Source: Rotaria sordida (lineage: Eukaryota; Rotifera; Eurotatoria; Philodinida; Philodinidae). From it: a stretch of 64,000 bases of DNA. A program made the translations under genes and the position numbers. The stretch lies in assembly GCA_905250125.1 (NCBI GenBank), contig CAJNOL010000832.1, forward strand, positions 6,341 through 70,340, read 5' to 3'. The notes under the pieces are model-generated. The model was not told the DNA's origin. It was given only the letters and a program-made list of their open reading frames with translations, and searched no databases. Below are positions 63,701 to 64,000 of this stretch, in pieces; positions within the stretch are counted from its first letter, which is position 1; every line of letters starts with the position of its first letter.

Positions 63701-64000
63701 TTAACAAAAAAGAAAATCATTGAAATTTTATTTTTATTATTAACATCATACAGATTCATATTGAGTAACGAGTGGTAATAATGTTGCTGCGGCAGTTGAA
63801 ACAACATCGTCAGATTCATCTCTCAGACATTGTCGTACAGCTTGGACACATGGGATTTGCATCTCGTTGGGTATTTCCTAAAATTTAACGAGTTTTTTTG
63901 TTTTCATTATAAATAAATAAATTTTGTTTTTGTTTTCTTTTTACTTTGAGTATATTGAATGTATATTTGAGCGTAAGTAATGCTCCATGTCGAATTTCCC
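51794..64000 (-). CDS. BTAF1: BTAF1 / Mot1 TBP-associated SNF2 ATPase (5' end outside window)
   Basis: Nuclear Swi2/Snf2 ATPase that strips TBP from DNA. I place 29 exons: 64000-63945, 63877-63752, 63694-63561, 63490-63373, 63300-63184, 61996-61853, 61787-61500, 61449-61265, 60981-60838, 58959-58842, 58308-58152, 58098-58013, 57941-57852, 57790-57631, 56586-56483, 56418-56214, 56152-56004, 55946-55812, 55483-55406, 55357-55304, 55240-55101, 55041-54951, 54893-54799, 54732-54568, 54511-54273, 54205-54057, 52608-52489, 52436-52140, 52079-51794. About 1,410 codons are present; the missing N-terminus is roughly 400 residues by comparison with human. The 5' half is HEAT-repeat sequence ([20 protein letters not shown]). 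ATPase motifs: [47 protein letters not shown]. One junction (exon 22/23) is out of phase by one base; see findings. Several introns exceed 1 kb and contain transposons. Confidence 0.95.
56848..57010 (+). mobile_element. Possible tRNA-derived SINE in a BTAF1 intron
   Basis: GCTGCTATGGCTGAGTGGTA contains a good tRNA A-box (TGGCTGAGTGGT, as in Ser/Leu tRNAs). It lies in a patch that is clearly more GC-rich than its surroundings and extends to about 57010. A clean B-box and a cloverleaf are not visible, so it is not a functional tRNA gene. Boundaries are approximate. Confidence 0.35.
57240..57400. repeat. Dispersed repeat related to foldback element D
   Basis: GAGTTTTTGGTTATTATATT through ATAGATGTTCGTCCTTC (57307-57363) resembles 37815-37876 in order and spacing. 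It is probably an internal fragment of the same repeat family, lying in the intron between BTAF1 exons 14 and 15. Confidence 0.5.
58481..58749. mobile_element. Small MITE with 11-bp target duplication
   Basis: The direct repeat GATCTGTTGTA at 58481-58491 and 58739-58749 flanks a 247-bp GC-richer insert. Its ends are inverted: GAGATGAAACCGG at the left and the complement of CCGGTTACATTTTT at the right. It sits in the BTAF1 intron 58309-58841. The long duplication and short ends suggest a Mutator-like MITE; family assignment is inference. Confidence 0.7.
59028..59505. mobile_element. hAT-type non-autonomous element with internal minisatellite
   Basis: TACGTATC (8 bp) at 59028-59035 and 59498-59505 flanks an element of 462 bp. 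The element starts CAGGGTTCCCGATTA and ends TAATCGGTAATCCTG, matching inverted copies. An 8-bp duplication with a CAGGG start is the hAT signature. The interior (about 59200-59450) is a degenerate tandem array of CAGAAAGTCGA.TATTTCT units (about 38-40 bp). No transposase is encoded. It lies in the 1.88-kb BTAF1 intron 58960-60837. Confidence 0.88.
59605..59885. mobile_element. Foldback element F in a BTAF1 intron
   Basis: Left arm CGTACTTTTGAATTTTATCT (59613) through GTAGCTTGTA (about 59675) is complemented by TACAAGTTACTGTATATGAA (about 59807) through AGACAAAATTCAAAAGCACG (59868). Arms are about 65-75 bp with scattered mismatches. The words AGCTTGTAG and CAAAATTCAAAAG also occur in element E of the MMTAG2 intron, so E and F are probably one family. 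Confidence 0.65.

Noticed and set aside
1..64000. CRISPR arrays, bacterial-type operons, ribosome binding sites, rRNA
   Set aside because: Nothing of the kind is present; the DNA is eukaryotic with spliceosomal introns.

Overview
The window reads as AT-rich animal nuclear DNA: protein genes are split by many very small GT-AG introns (about 50-80 bp), homologs are metazoan (BTAF1, SDHAF4, MMTAG2, a SPOP-type MATH-BTB protein, a histamine H1-type receptor, a tetraspanin), and a 100-base N run (46959-47058) marks a scaffold gap. The divergent rhodopsin-like receptor at 4465-5437, the AT content and the compact introns make me favour a rotifer, most likely a bdelloid. That assignment is inference and was not tested by any search.

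Layout. 1-4464: no gene; one foldback element. 4465-5437 (-): divergent 7TM receptor with a terminal micro-exon. 5631-5945 (-): doubtful small ORF. 5946-12150: no gene; TG-rich repeats, a hairpin, and a 1.25-kb imperfect palindrome. 12151-13176 (-): a 3-TM protein downstream of a MIT-domain protein. 14375-15394 (+): tetraspanin-like protein. 15395-28297: 13 kb without a supportable gene but with two giant palindromes (about 1.3 and 1.4 kb). 28298-30454 (+): three-exon histamine H1-like aminergic receptor. 30455-35171: no gene; a MITE and a decayed Tc1/mariner copy. 35172-36695 (+): eight-exon small heat-shock protein with two alpha-crystallin domains. 38365-44753 (-): three close, co-directional genes (MATH-BTB, MMTAG2, SDHAF4) only 112 and 104 bp apart, the last two with a splice acceptor at or almost at the ATG, which suggests an operon resolved by spliced-leader trans-splicing. 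45003-45969 (+): divergent 2-TM protein with a PPxY motif. 45970-51793: gap, inverted minisatellite and a clean 1.35-kb DNA transposon with a 9-bp target duplication. 51794-64000 (-): 29 exons of BTAF1/Mot1, 5' end outside the window, several introns enlarged by transposons.

Functionally the genes are housekeeping or signalling genes (transcription, ubiquitin ligase adaptor, respiratory complex II assembly, chaperone, receptors) and I see no pathway shared by all of them. The most unusual material is non-coding: a recurrent class of long imperfect inverted repeats (foldbacks of roughly 0.1-1.4 kb at nine places) and several non-autonomous DNA transposons with well-defined ends. Exon boundaries were placed by hand from GT-AG sites, reading-phase continuity and family alignment from memory. 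Phase closed at every junction except one in BTAF1.
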